NCBI GenBank assembly: GCA_035642095.1
Contig: DASQTB010000012.1
Coordinates: 1 to 20,776 of the forward strand
DNA length: 20,776 nucleotides
Direction: 5' to 3'
Origin: DASQTB01 sp035642095
GTDB lineage: Bacteria > Actinomycetota > UBA4738 > CALAEC01
Shown: one piece after another, positions 1 through 7,655 of the stretch
How the letters are laid out: the number at the start of each line of letters is the position of its first letter
How positions within the stretch are numbered: position 1 is the stretch's first letter
The notes under the pieces: model-generated
Database searches by the model: none
The model's input: the letters and a program-made list of their open reading frames with translations, nothing else
Told to the model about the DNA's origin: nothing
Translations under genes and position numbers: made by a program

Positions 1-452
1 TGATGGCCGGATCGGCCACGGCGGCGAAGGGTCTCCGACCGGGCATCCGGATGGTGGGAGTGGAGCCGGAGCGGGGTGACGACACCCGCCGGTCCCTCGA
101 GGCCGGCCGGCGGATCCGTATCGACCCTCCCCGTACGATCGCCGACGGGCTCCAGGCCCACATCCCCGGCGAGCTCACCTTCGAGCTGAACCGACGGCTG
201 GTTGACGAGATCGTAACGGTGACCGACGACCAGATCCTGGAGGCGATGCGGTTCCTGTTCGAGCGGATGAAGCTGGTCGTCGAGCCAAGCGGAGCCGTGG
301 GGGTTGCTGCGCTGATGGCCCGCCGGATACCCCGGGTGGAGGACGTGGGTGTCATCCTCTCCGGTGGCAACATCAGCGCGAAACGCTTCGCGGGCCTGAT
401 CTCCTCCGTTCCATCGAGCGGATCGCTGCCCGCGCCCCCACCCGCGCGGTAG
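1..452 (+). CDS. Threonine/serine dehydratase (PLP fold type II), C-terminal part, 5' end outside window
   Basis: This is the C-terminal third of a PLP-dependent serine/threonine ammonia-lyase or serine-racemase-like enzyme, which deaminates Thr or Ser to a 2-oxo acid. The open frame enters from outside the window. The first visible residues (MAGSATAAKGL) match the internal glycine-rich loop that normally follows GGGG in this family, so the ATG at position 3 is not a start. Family features seen are VGVEPE, the TIADGL...PGELTF segment, VTDDQILEAM, EPSGAVGVAAL and the closing LSGGNIS, whose Ser lies near the PLP ring nitrogen in fold type II enzymes. There is no C-terminal ACT domain, so it looks like the short catabolic or racemase type rather than feedback-regulated IlvA. 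dapA follows 32 bp downstream on the same strand, so they may be cotranscribed. The fold is certain; the exact substrate is not. Confidence 0.85.
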   Translation, partial: MAGSATAAKGLRPGIRMVGVEPERGDDTRRSLEAGRRIRIDPPRTIADGLQAHIPGELTFELNRRLVDEIVTVTDDQILEAMRFLFERMKLVVEPSGAVGVAALMARRIPRVEDVGVILSGGNISAKRFAGLISSVPSSGSLPAPPPAR

Positions 453-484
453 GCTGGAGGCTCCGGCGACCCGAGGAGGCACCG

Positions 485-1369
485 ATGGGCGGCAGGTTCG
501 GACGGGTCCTCACCGCGATGGTCACCCCGTTCACGGAGGACCTCTCCCTGGACGTGGACCGGGCCCAGGAGGTGGCTCGGTGGCTGGTCGAGCGGGGCAG
601 CGATGGGTTGGTCGTGGCCGGGTCGACGGGAGAGGCGGCCACCCTCACCGACGACGAGAAGGTGACGCTGTGGCGGGCCGTGGCCGAGGCGGTTCAGGGC
701 AAAGCCTCGGTGATCGCCGGCAGCGGGACCTACGACACCGCTCACTCGATCCATCTCACCGAGGAGGCCGAGAAGGCCGGGGTCGACGGCATCCTGGCCG
801 TGACGCCGTACTACAACAAGCCGCCCCAGCGGGGCCTGGTCGAGCACTTCTCGAGGATCGCCGGCGTCACCGGACTGCCGGTGCTCCTGTACAACATCCC
901 GGGGCGGACGGCGCTGCGGATCGAGCACGACACGCTGCTTCGCCTGGCCGAGGTGGACAACATCGTCGGGGTGAAGGACTCGACCGCCGACTTCGACGCG
1001 ATCTCACGCCTCATCAGCGAGGCGCCGAGCGGGTTCGAGGTGTACTCGGGGGACGACTGGGCCACGTTCGGCTACTGCTGTCTCGGGGCGGTGGGGGTGA
1101 TCTCCGTGGCCTCCCATGTCGTCGGCGACCGGATGAACCGGATGGTCGAGCTGGTGGAGCAGGGCGACCTCGGCTCGGCTCGGAAGATCCATGAGGAGCT
1201 GCTCCCGATCTACCGGGCCCTGTTCATCGTCAGCAACCCGATCCCGGTCAAGGCCGCCATGGGACTGGCCGGTCAGCCGGTGGGCGCGCCCCGGCTCCCA
1301 CTGGTCCCGGCCACCGAGGACGAGATCGGCCGGGTGAAGGCGGCCATGGAGGACGTCGGGGCGCTCTAG
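485..1369 (+). CDS. dapA: 4-hydroxy-tetrahydrodipicolinate synthase
   Basis: This enzyme condenses pyruvate with aspartate semialdehyde in the lysine/diaminopimelate pathway, in the cytoplasm. The 294-residue protein has the full family length. The Schiff-base lysine is K164 in GVKDST. The catalytic triad is represented by Y136 (in YNIPGRTA), T48 (AGSTGE) and Y110 (TPYYNKP), and R141 is the substrate-carboxylate arginine. One of the two E. coli threonines (GTTGE) is Ser here, a common variant. The ATG at 485 has GAGGAGG about five bases upstream. The stop at 1367-1369 is one base before the GTG of the next gene, so the two are probably translationally coupled. Related aldolases of the N-acetylneuraminate lyase superfamily (for example KDG aldolase) are hard to exclude by eye, but the YNIPGR motif and the length favour DapA. 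Confidence 0.92.
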   Translation: MGGRFGRVLTAMVTPFTEDLSLDVDRAQEVARWLVERGSDGLVVAGSTGEAATLTDDEKVTLWRAVAEAVQGKASVIAGSGTYDTAHSIHLTEEAEKAGVDGILAVTPYYNKPPQRGLVEHFSRIAGVTGLPVLLYNIPGRTALRIEHDTLLRLAEVDNIVGVKDSTADFDAISRLISEAPSGFEVYSGDDWATFGYCCLGAVGVISVASHVVGDRMNRMVELVEQGDLGSARKIHEELLPIYRALFIVSNPIPVKAAMGLAGQPVGAPRLPLVPATEDEIGRVKAAMEDVGAL

Positions 1370-1370
1370 C

Positions 1371-1775
1371 GTGGCCGAGATCGACTCCCCCCTGGCCGCG
1401 CGGTTCGCCCGCGAGCGGATCGCCTGGCTGACCACGGTCCGGGCCGACGGGCAGCCGCAGTCGGTCCCCGTCTGGTTCGTGTGGGAGGACGGGTCGTTCC
1501 TGATCTACAGTCAGCGCGGCAAACCGAAGCTCCGCAACATCGAGGGCAATCCTAAGGTCTCGGTGCACCTCCGGGGAACCGATACGGGGGACGACGTCGT
1601 CACCATCGAGGCTACGGCGACGCCGGCCTCCGATACACCGGCCGCCGATCGGGTCGAGCACTACATCCGAAAGTACAGCGGCCTGATCGATCACTACGGG
1701 TGGACGCCGGCCTCATTCGCGGAGGACTACTCGGAGCCGATCCGCCTCGCCCCGACCACGGTGCGGACCTGGTAG
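1371..1775 (+). CDS. PPOX-class F420/FMN-dependent oxidoreductase (pyridoxamine 5'-phosphate oxidase fold)
   Basis: A small split-barrel flavin- or F420-binding protein of 134 residues. The N-terminal pattern (ARERIAWLTTVRADGQPQ) is followed by PVWFVWEDGSFLIYSQRGKPKLRNI. The segment after it, with NPKVSVHL, is typical of the actinobacterial PPOX/F420 family I remember as TIGR03667 (M. tuberculosis Rv3369-like). Proteins of this type bind F420H2 or FMN and reduce small molecules; the physiological substrate is usually unknown. The start is GTG 1371, one base after the dapA stop. A weak GGGG lies about nine bases upstream inside the end of dapA, consistent with translational coupling. The C-terminus (RLAPTTVRTW) is a normal family ending. 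Family assignment is firm; cofactor and substrate are inferred. Confidence 0.85.
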   Translation: MAEIDSPLAARFARERIAWLTTVRADGQPQSVPVWFVWEDGSFLIYSQRGKPKLRNIEGNPKVSVHLRGTDTGDDVVTIEATATPASDTPAADRVEHYIRKYSGLIDHYGWTPASFAEDYSEPIRLAPTTVRTW

Positions 1776-1827
1776 ACGGTTCGACGTCGCCTTGATGGGT
1801 AGATCGTCGTTCAGGAGGTGGCGAACT

Positions 1828-2106
1828 ATGGCGACGGCGCGTCAACGGCAGACGGCCAAGCGGAACATCAAGAAGGCCCAGCGCGCGGCGCGGAAGAAGC
1901 GGACCATCGCCAATCTGCCCAAGGCGACCAGGACGGATCTGAGCCGGCAGGCGGCGAGGTCGCGGAAGCGGGGCGGGCAGCCGGGGCGGACCCTTGAGGA
2001 CCGGACCCGTCAGGACCTGTACCAGGTGGCCAAGCGGAAGGGCATCGCCGGGCGATCCCGGATGGGGAAGTGGGACCTGATCCAGGCGATCCGCCGGGCC
2101 GGGTAG
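1828..2106 (+). CDS. Small basic protein with Rho-N/SAP-like C-terminal helix pair
   Basis: A 92-residue, strongly basic protein. The start is ATG 1828, chosen because AGGAGG (1813-1818) lies nine bases before it; an upstream in-frame ATG at 1792 lacks such a site. Residues 1-50 are Lys/Arg/Ala-rich and predicted helical (TAKRNIKKAQRAARKKRTI), resembling histone-like tails. Residues about 55-91 (LEDRTRQDLYQVAKRKGIAG, then RSRMGKWDLIQAIRR) match the pattern seen in Rho N-terminal or SAP-like nucleic-acid-binding domains. I infer a nucleoid-associated or other DNA/RNA-binding role. It lies 52 bp after the PPOX gene and about 36 bp before the pirin gene on the same strand. Similar small proteins are widely annotated as hypothetical, and I do not know an experimentally established function. 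Confidence 0.75.
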   Translation: MATARQRQTAKRNIKKAQRAARKKRTIANLPKATRTDLSRQAARSRKRGGQPGRTLEDRTRQDLYQVAKRKGIAGRSRMGKWDLIQAIRRAG

Positions 2107-2142
2107 ACAGGATCCAACCGAACCGGGAGGATGGGTGACCTG

Positions 2143-2901
2143 ATGGAACCCATCCTCCTTTCGTCGTCCGACTACAAGGTCCTGGACGAGGACGACTTCG
2201 GCGTCGACGGCTTGGTGGCCCACGAATGGATCGGGCCGTTCGTCGAGGTTCAGGCCAGCGGCCCGTTGATCATGGTGCACGATGGCGTGTTCGACCCGAG
2301 GAAGGGCATCGGCCATCATCCCCACCGCTACAACGAGCGCCTGTTCTACATCCTGGAGGGCGCCGTCGATCACGACGATGCCCTGAACGGCATCACCGGA
2401 CACATGGGAACCGGCGATCTCGGCCGGCTGACGGAAGGAGCCCGGGGGATGCTCCATCAGGAATGGAACAACACCGACGGACGGGCACGGGCCTTCATCC
2501 TGGTCTATGAAACCGACCCGATCCCGCCGCTGGCCTCGTTCGGCGCCCTCCGGGACGAGGAGGCGCCGAGGTACCAGAGCGCCCCGGGCGTGGGAACAAA
2601 GGAGATCGTCGGTCCGACGGCCCGGTTCCCGCTGGGTGGCGACGTTCGACTGTTCACCGACGACTCCCTGGAGCGGGGCGCCGAGCTTGAGCTGGATCTC
2701 GGGGAAGGAGAGGGAGGGTTGGTCTTTCCTCTGGAAGGCGAGATCTCCCTGGACGGCCATACGCTCCGGCCGGAGTCGATGGCCGTGCTCCCGCCCCAGG
2801 CCGACCGGCGATCGACCAAGCTCACCGCGTCGGGCGACGCCCGCCTGCTCCGAGTCGTCCACGGCCCCGGCCAAGGCGTGGTCGTTCGGTCGGCCCGTTG
2901 A
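2143..2901 (+). CDS. Pirin family bicupin protein
   Basis: A bicupin of the pirin family, which binds Fe or another metal; some members oxidise quercetin and others act as redox or transcription cofactors. The N-terminal cupin shows the four pirin metal ligands: H59 and H61 in GHHPHRYNE, and H105 and E107 in GMLHQEW (numbered from ATG 2143). LFYILEGAVDHDDALN and MGTGDLGRLTEGARG are also typical. The C-terminal cupin (about 170-245) has no obvious metal site, as usual. Two starts are possible. GGGAGG (2125-2130) directly abuts ATG 2131, too close to serve it, so ATG 2143 (12-base spacing, slightly long) is preferred. The true start could still be four codons earlier. It follows the small basic protein gene by 36 bp. 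Substrate unknown. Confidence 0.85.
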   Translation: MEPILLSSSDYKVLDEDDFGVDGLVAHEWIGPFVEVQASGPLIMVHDGVFDPRKGIGHHPHRYNERLFYILEGAVDHDDALNGITGHMGTGDLGRLTEGARGMLHQEWNNTDGRARAFILVYETDPIPPLASFGALRDEEAPRYQSAPGVGTKEIVGPTARFPLGGDVRLFTDDSLERGAELELDLGEGEGGLVFPLEGEISLDGHTLRPESMAVLPPQADRRSTKLTASGDARLLRVVHGPGQGVVVRSAR

Positions 2902-2986
2902 AGCTGCGTCCCGGCGCGTCGATGGCGCCCACCCCTATGGACGTGCGAGCATGGGCGACCAGCCCGAATCGAAGGGAGGAAGGATT

Positions 2987-3523
2987 ATGACCGCACGCAA
3001 GGTCCGCACGCTGCTTGGCGCGGTTGGCGTCGCCGCGGCGATCATGGCCACCGCCGTTCCGGCCGCGGCCGCTCCGCCCACCCACCAGCAGTTCACCTTC
3101 TCCGGGGCGGTGACCGATCAGGGTCAGGCCTGTGGCGATCCGCTGAGCTGGGAGTTCACCGGCGACGCGACGGTGACCCGCTTCTTCGACGGCGAAGGGA
3201 CCCTGGTCCGGATCTCCGTCCTCGTTCAGGAATCCGGGACGGTGACCAACCTGGCCACCGGCGAGGTGGTCGAGCTCCCCCGGACCGCGTTCACCGAGCG
3301 GGTCCTGTTCGTGGAGGACGGGTCGATCATCATCGAGGACGTCGGGCTGTCGGTCCGGGTCACCGGTCCGGAGGACTTCCTGCTCGACGTGGGGCGGTTC
3401 GTGGTGCGCCTCGATCCCGACGAGCTCCTGCAGTCCAGCGGGCAGCACCCCATCCGGGAGATCAACCCCTTCTCGGTGAGCGACCCCGCGCTCCTCGGGG
3501 CGTTCTGCGACCTCTTCGACTGA
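2987..3523 (+). CDS. Secreted protein of unknown function
   Basis: A 178-residue exported protein. The start is ATG 2987, preceded by GGGAGGAAGGA; the frame is open much further upstream but that part is antisense-like noise overlapping the pirin gene. Residues 1-29 form a classic Sec signal peptide: a basic MTARKVR start, a hydrophobic core, and VPAAAA before a probable cleavage site. The mature part is predicted to be mostly beta strand (FTFSGAVTDQGQACG, then DPLSWEFTGDATVTRFFDG) and contains two cysteines, C49 and C174, at opposite ends that could form a disulphide. I do not recognise a named domain. Similar small secreted beta-rich proteins are common in actinobacteria without assigned roles. 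A strong hairpin terminator follows 27 bp after the stop, so the transcription unit ends here. Confidence 0.8.
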   Translation: MTARKVRTLLGAVGVAAAIMATAVPAAAAPPTHQQFTFSGAVTDQGQACGDPLSWEFTGDATVTRFFDGEGTLVRISVLVQESGTVTNLATGEVVELPRTAFTERVLFVEDGSIIIEDVGLSVRVTGPEDFLLDVGRFVVRLDPDELLQSSGQHPIREINPFSVSDPALLGAFCDLFD

Positions 3524-3550
3524 GGCTCTGCGGACGACGGACGGAGGAGG

Positions 3551-3574
3551 GCTCTCGGCCCGACGGCCGAGAGC
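3551..3574 (+). terminator. Intrinsic-terminator-like hairpin
   Basis: A perfect 10-bp GC-rich stem (GCTCTCGGCC at 3551-3560, GGCCGAGAGC at 3565-3574) closes a four-base CGAC loop and is followed by TCTTCA. The T-tract is weak, as is usual in high-GC actinobacteria. It sits between the secreted-protein stop (3523) and the threonine aldolase start (3599), so it probably ends the upstream transcript. Confidence 0.7.
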
Positions 3575-3598
3575 TCTTCACCGCAGGGTGAGTTCGGC

Positions 3599-4633
3599 GT
3601 GATCAACCTCTTCAGCGACACCCAAACGCGACCCACGCCCGAGATGCGGCGGTTCATGGCGGACGCGGACGTCGGCGACGAGCAGCGGGGCGAGGATCCC
3701 ACGGTCAACCTGTTGCAGGAGATGGTGGCCGAATTGCTCGGCAAGGAGGCCGCTCTCTTCCTGCCGTCCGGAACGATGTGCAACGAGATCTCCTTCGCGG
3801 CGTGGTGCCGGCCTGGCGACGAGATCCTCATGGCCGCCACGGCCCACCCGCTCAACTTCGAGGGAGGGGGCCCGGCTGCCCTCGTCGGCGCGGTCATCAC
3901 CCCGCTTCCCGGTCGCCGCGGGATGTTCACCGGGGAGCGGGTCGAGTCGGCGATCCGTCCCCCGGACCGCTATTTCCCCCGAACCCGGGTCCTGTCGATC
4001 GAGCAGACGACCAACCTCGGCGGGGGAGCGTGCTGGCCGCTCGAGGATATCGAATCCATCTGCTCGCTGGCCCACGGCCGCGGCCTGGTCGCTCATCTGG
4101 ACGGCGCTCGCCTGCTCAACGCCGTGGTGGCCTCGGGGGTTGCGGCCTCGAGCTACGCGCAGCACTTCGACTCGGCCTGGATCGATCTGAGCAAGGGTCT
4201 GGGGGCGCCGGTCGGCGCGGTGCTCGCCGGTTCGGCCGACTTCGTCGAGGAAGCGTGGCGCTTCAAGCAGCGGTGGGGAGGGGCAATGCGACAGGCCGGG
4301 ATCATCGCCGCCGGAGGCGTCTACGCGCTGCGCCATCACGTGGATCGTTTGAACGAGGATCACGCCAACGCGGCGCTCCTGGCCCGGGGCCTGGCCGAGG
4401 TGCCCGGCATCGAACTGGACCCCGACAGCGTCGACACCAACATCGTGATCTTCGACGTGGCCGGCTCCGGCATGATGGCGGTCGAGTTCATCGCTCGGAT
4501 GAAGGACGAGCACGACGTCATGTTCAGCCCGCTCCTGGGGGCCACGTCGGTCAGAGCCGTGACGCATCTCGACGTGACCGGAGCGGAGGTCGAGGCGGCC
4601 GTGGCGGCGGTCCGCCGGCTTTTGGTCCGATGA
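3599..4633 (+). CDS. ltaE: Low-specificity L-threonine aldolase
   Basis: A PLP fold type I enzyme cleaving L-threonine or allo-threonine to glycine and acetaldehyde. The 344-residue protein is full length. It carries the family start MINLFSDTQTRPTPEMR and the PLP lysine K199 in WIDLSKGLGAPVG. H83, which stacks on the PLP ring, is followed by FEGGG, and D168/R171 (LDGARLLNA) contact the pyridine nitrogen and phosphate region. Start GTG 3599 has AGGGTGAG six bases upstream; the gene lies 25 bp beyond the terminator hairpin. The next gene begins 72 bp downstream on the same strand. Beta-eliminating relatives (tyrosine phenol-lyase, beta-eliminating lyase) share the fold, but the length and motifs favour threonine aldolase. 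Confidence 0.9.
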   Translation: MINLFSDTQTRPTPEMRRFMADADVGDEQRGEDPTVNLLQEMVAELLGKEAALFLPSGTMCNEISFAAWCRPGDEILMAATAHPLNFEGGGPAALVGAVITPLPGRRGMFTGERVESAIRPPDRYFPRTRVLSIEQTTNLGGGACWPLEDIESICSLAHGRGLVAHLDGARLLNAVVASGVAASSYAQHFDSAWIDLSKGLGAPVGAVLAGSADFVEEAWRFKQRWGGAMRQAGIIAAGGVYALRHHVDRLNEDHANAALLARGLAEVPGIELDPDSVDTNIVIFDVAGSGMMAVEFIARMKDEHDVMFSPLLGATSVRAVTHLDVTGAEVEAAVAAVRRLLVR

Positions 4634-4705
4634 CCGTGAGGGACTGAGGGAAGGACGGGGGAAGGTCAAGGTCGCCGGGGCGACCCGCGGAGGGAGGGAA
4701 ACGGC

Positions 4706-5866
4706 ATGGGGACCGAACGGATGGCGGGGATCCCGGGTTTCGGGATCGATCGGGTGGCGGCTGCCGCGGGGCGGGACCCGGAGGTCCTTCGTCTGGAGAA
4801 CCTCGACACCGACGTCCCTCCTCACGAGGACGCGCTCGGGGCCACCCGCCGGGCCGTCGGTGAGATCGCGGCCAACAGTTGGCTGCCGTTCACGGGGAAG
4901 GAGGAGCTCCGGCGGGCCGTGGCCGACCAGGTCGAGGCCCGGTCGGGAGTGGCCTTCGACCCGGACAGCCAGGTCGTCATCACCTGTGGAGACGGCGACG
5001 CCATGGTGGACGCCCTGTTCGTGGCGACCGATCCGGGCGACGAGGTCATCCTCACCGACCCGACGTACGCGGGGATGGTCAATCGGGTCCGCATCGTCGG
5101 CGCCGTCCCCCGCTTCGTTCCGCTGGATCCTCGGGATGTCGAATGGCGTCTGGATACCGGCGCCCTGGCGGCCGCCGTGGGGGACCGAACCCGGGCGATC
5201 TTCGTAGCCAACCCGGGGATGCCCACCGGGAACCACCTGAACGATGAGGAGTGGGAGGCGCTCGCCTCGATCTGTCGGGACCGGGACGTATGGCTCATCT
5301 ACCTCGCCTGGATGGAGCGGATCCTCTTCGACCGGCGACCGTACCGACACCCGGCCTCCCTGCCGGGCATGGCCGGGCGGGTCATCCACGTGGGATCGGT
5401 CACCATGGAGCAGCGGATGATCGGCTGGAGGATCGGGTGGGTCGTCTGTCCGCCGGAGCTGGGCGACGACGCGGCCCGGGCGCACATCTACAACGGGCTG
5501 ACGGCCGGGGGCATCGCCCAGGCTGGAGCGGTGGCCGCCCTTCAGGCGCCGCCGGAGGACCTGGCCGGGGCGGTGGCTGAGTGGGAGCGGCGCCGGGACG
5601 CCATGCTCGAGCAGCTGGAGGGATTCCCGGTCGTTCGGCCTGCCGGCGGCTGGTCGATGCTCATGGACGCCGAGGCCACGGGGCGCACGGCACCGGATCT
5701 GTCCCTGGCGCTGGTGGAGCGTAAGGTGGCCGCCACCCCGATGACGGCCTGGGGCGACCGGATATCGCCTCGGTACATCCGGTTCGTGTACAGCAACGAG
5801 CCGGTTGACCGCCTGTCCCAGCTCGGGCAGCGACTCCGGGCGGCCCTGGAGACGTCGGTGGAATGA
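4706..5866 (+). CDS. Aminotransferase class I/II-fold protein lacking the PLP lysine and partner residues
   Basis: A 386-residue protein with the complete fold type I aminotransferase scaffold: a small N-terminal domain, LPFTGKEELRRAV, DPGDEVILTDPTYAG, an NPxxPTG loop (169-175), MIGWRIGW (238-245) and the C-terminal carboxylate arginine R359 (YIRFVYSN). The usual catalytic set is gone. The Asn of NPxNPTG is M172, the Asp of DExY is L200, the Tyr is M203, and the Schiff-base lysine of SxSKxxxMxGWR is M234 (SVTMEQRMIGWR). I checked the M234 codon directly (ATG at 5405-5407). Phosphate-side residues S231 and R242 remain. It therefore cannot form an internal aldimine at the usual place; a binding, regulatory or new catalytic role is inferred. 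ATG 4706 has GGAGGG seven bases upstream. Its stop overlaps the following VOC gene start (ATGA), implying coupled translation. Confidence 0.85.
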   Translation: MGTERMAGIPGFGIDRVAAAAGRDPEVLRLENLDTDVPPHEDALGATRRAVGEIAANSWLPFTGKEELRRAVADQVEARSGVAFDPDSQVVITCGDGDAMVDALFVATDPGDEVILTDPTYAGMVNRVRIVGAVPRFVPLDPRDVEWRLDTGALAAAVGDRTRAIFVANPGMPTGNHLNDEEWEALASICRDRDVWLIYLAWMERILFDRRPYRHPASLPGMAGRVIHVGSVTMEQRMIGWRIGWVVCPPELGDDAARAHIYNGLTAGGIAQAGAVAALQAPPEDLAGAVAEWERRRDAMLEQLEGFPVVRPAGGWSMLMDAEATGRTAPDLSLALVERKVAATPMTAWGDRISPRYIRFVYSNEPVDRLSQLGQRLRAALETSVE

Positions 5867-6413
5867 CGACCCGGCGGGTGATCGTGGACCACGTGCTGTT
5901 CGTGGTGAGCGACCTGGAGGCGAGTCGAAGGTTCTATACGGCGCCACTGGCCCCGATGGGGTTGTCAGAACTGCACGTCAAGAGGGCGGCGTCCACTACG
6001 GAGCCGACGAGTTGGACGACTTCGCCATCTACGGGGGATCGCCGGCAACGACGGCGGCGCACGTCGCGTTCGATGCGCCGAACCGAAGCTCTGTCGACGC
6101 GTTCTTCCGGGCTGCGATCGCCGGCGGAGGGCGGGAGAAGGGGCCGCCCGGAGTCTGGACGCACTACTCCGAGCGGTACCATGCCGCGTTCGTCTACGAC
6201 CCGGACGGGAACAACGTCGAAGCCGTCTTCCACAGCGCCGAGCCGATCACCGACGCTCCGAGGACAAGGCGTCCCGTGAGCGTCCTTGACCTGGCATCTC
6301 GCGGCGTCGAGGGCCACCACGTCCTGCCTAGAATGCCGGTGTGCCCAGGACCTTCACCCGCGATGAGCTCGCCGCCGAGGGCGGGGTCGCTCCGGATCGC
6401 ATCGACTGGCTGA
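5863..6413 (+). pseudogene. VOC/glyoxalase family gene with an internal frameshift
   Basis: The ATG at 5863 overlaps the upstream stop (ATGA). Frame 1 encodes a normal VOC start (VDHVLFVVSDLEASRRFY, then APLAPMGLSEL) to about position 5976. From there homology continues in the next frame (EGGVHYGADELDDFAIYGG, HVAFDAPNRSSVDAFFRAA, VYDPDGNNVEAVFH). Adding one base near 5976-5978 would restore LHGQEGGVHYG, so one base seems to be missing. Likely metal residues are all present once the frames are joined: His in VDH, His in AAHVAFD and Glu in NNVEAVF. Recognisable homology ends near 6240, yet the second frame stays open to 6413, across the next gene's start. The unjoined first frame stops at 6279. 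The break may be a real inactivation, a sequencing or assembly error, or less likely programmed frameshifting. Confidence 0.75.
6329..6334 (+). promoter_or_regulatory. Probable -10 box of a leaderless promoter
   Basis: TAGAAT (5 of 6 matches to TATAAT) ends six bases before the GTG at 6341, exactly where a leaderless actinobacterial transcript would start. No ribosome binding site precedes that GTG, which supports leaderless initiation. No good -35 hexamer is seen at the usual spacing. Confidence 0.5.
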
Positions 6414-7564
6414 TCAGGATCGGGATCCTCAAGGTCCGTGAGCCGGGGCCCTTCCGATTCGGCGACGTCTTCCGGGTCAAGCTGGTCGCGGCCCTCCTGG
6501 AGGGCGGATTCACCTCTGAGCAGGTCGAGTGGGCCGTCTCCGAATGGCACCTGAACCTCGATCGCGTCGACGAGTACCAGGTGGTGGAGCCGGGTCCTCC
6601 GTCCGGGCGAACCTTCGCTCAGTTCATGGCCACCGCCGGTCCGAGAGCGTCCCTCCTGCCCGCCGTCTACACGGCCCTGGGCCTGCCCGAGCCCGACCCT
6701 TCCCAACCGATCCCGACCGATGAGGAGGACCGACTCCAGCGCTTCCTCGAGGGGTGGGGCCCCGCCCAGAGCGACGAAACCCTCGTTCGGGCGGCCCGGC
6801 TGATCGCCGAGGGGACTCGGATGGTGACCCTGGGATGGGGTGATCTGCTCGATGAGCAGGTGGCCGGCCCGGTCCGGGAGCGTCTCTACCGCGGAGAGAT
6901 CGGAACGTTTCCCGACGAGGTGAGGGAGACCTTCAGCACGGTGCTCCGCCTCCAGCCTCGGATGATGGAGTGGCTCATCCAGCGGTTCAACGAGCAGCGA
7001 AGCGTGGCCCGGATCGTGGAGGGGTTCGAGGAGTTCTTCGCTTCCCGGGGGCTGGCTCCCCCGCCGCCGACGGCCCCTCCGGCCGTGGTCTTCGTCGACC
7101 TGTCGGGGTACACCCGACTGACGGAGGAGCGCGGCGACGAGGTGGCCGTTTGGTTCGCGTCGATCCTCCAGCGAGAGGCGGAGGCCGCGGCGGTGGCGAA
7201 CGATGGGCGCTTGGTGAAGCTTCTGGGCGACGGGGCCATGCTCCGGTTCCCAGACGCCGACCGGGGCCTGGAGGCCGCCCTGGCCTTGGTCCGGGCCCTG
7301 ACCGTCGATGGCACCCTCCGCGCCCATGCTGGGGTGCACGCCGGCCCGGTGATCGAGCGGGATCTCGATCTGTTCGGGCGAACCGTCAACCTGGCGTCCC
7401 GAATCGCCGAGGTGGCCGGGCCGGGGGAGGTGCTGGTCACCGAGGCCGTGAGGAAGGCGGTCGACCGCCCGGAGGTGCGGTTCGAGCGGACCGACGGGGC
7501 GGTCCTGCACGGGATCACCGAGCCGACGCCGTTGTTCCGCGCCGTGGTCGACCACGATCTCTGA
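6341..7564 (+). CDS. Class III adenylyl cyclase with N-terminal MerR-like regulatory region
   Basis: A 407-residue cytoplasmic protein predicted to make cAMP. Residues 5-70 look like a MerR-type helix-turn-helix (TRDELAAEGGVAPDRIDWLI, RFGDVFRVKLVAALLEGGFT). Residues 70-240 are a helical linker region, and 245-405 form the cyclase homology domain. All canonical catalytic residues are visible. The metal aspartates are D253 (FVDLSGYT) and D297 (LLGDGAM). The adenine-selecting pair is K293 and D343. The transition-state pair is N350 and R354 (GRTVNLASR). The layout recalls the mycobacterial pH-responsive cyclase Rv1264, where the N-terminal part inhibits the catalytic domain; that comparison is from memory. 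The start is GTG 6341, with a TAGAAT box placed for leaderless transcription. No transmembrane segment is seen. The protein should be active as a homodimer. Confidence 0.88.
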   Translation: MPRTFTRDELAAEGGVAPDRIDWLIRIGILKVREPGPFRFGDVFRVKLVAALLEGGFTSEQVEWAVSEWHLNLDRVDEYQVVEPGPPSGRTFAQFMATAGPRASLLPAVYTALGLPEPDPSQPIPTDEEDRLQRFLEGWGPAQSDETLVRAARLIAEGTRMVTLGWGDLLDEQVAGPVRERLYRGEIGTFPDEVRETFSTVLRLQPRMMEWLIQRFNEQRSVARIVEGFEEFFASRGLAPPPPTAPPAVVFVDLSGYTRLTEERGDEVAVWFASILQREAEAAAVANDGRLVKLLGDGAMLRFPDADRGLEAALALVRALTVDGTLRAHAGVHAGPVIERDLDLFGRTVNLASRIAEVAGPGEVLVTEAVRKAVDRPEVRFERTDGAVLHGITEPTPLFRAVVDHDL

Positions 7565-7655
7565 GCGGCAAAGTCCCACAGGCTGGGCCCGGATTCGCGG
7601 ATCTGCGCCGGGCGACGTATCCTCGGGTGGCCCACACCCACAGGAGGGATGCCCT

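Noticed and set aside
3578..5947. A 789-codon minus-strand open frame across the threonine aldolase and aminotransferase-like genes
   Set aside because: Same antisense effect; composition is Arg/Pro/Gly/His-rich with no recognisable motifs, and both plus-strand genes have clear family signatures.
5976..5990. Programmed ribosomal frameshifting in the VOC gene
   Set aside because: No slippery heptamer or strong downstream structure is evident, and the family does not use recoding; a one-base deletion or error is simpler.
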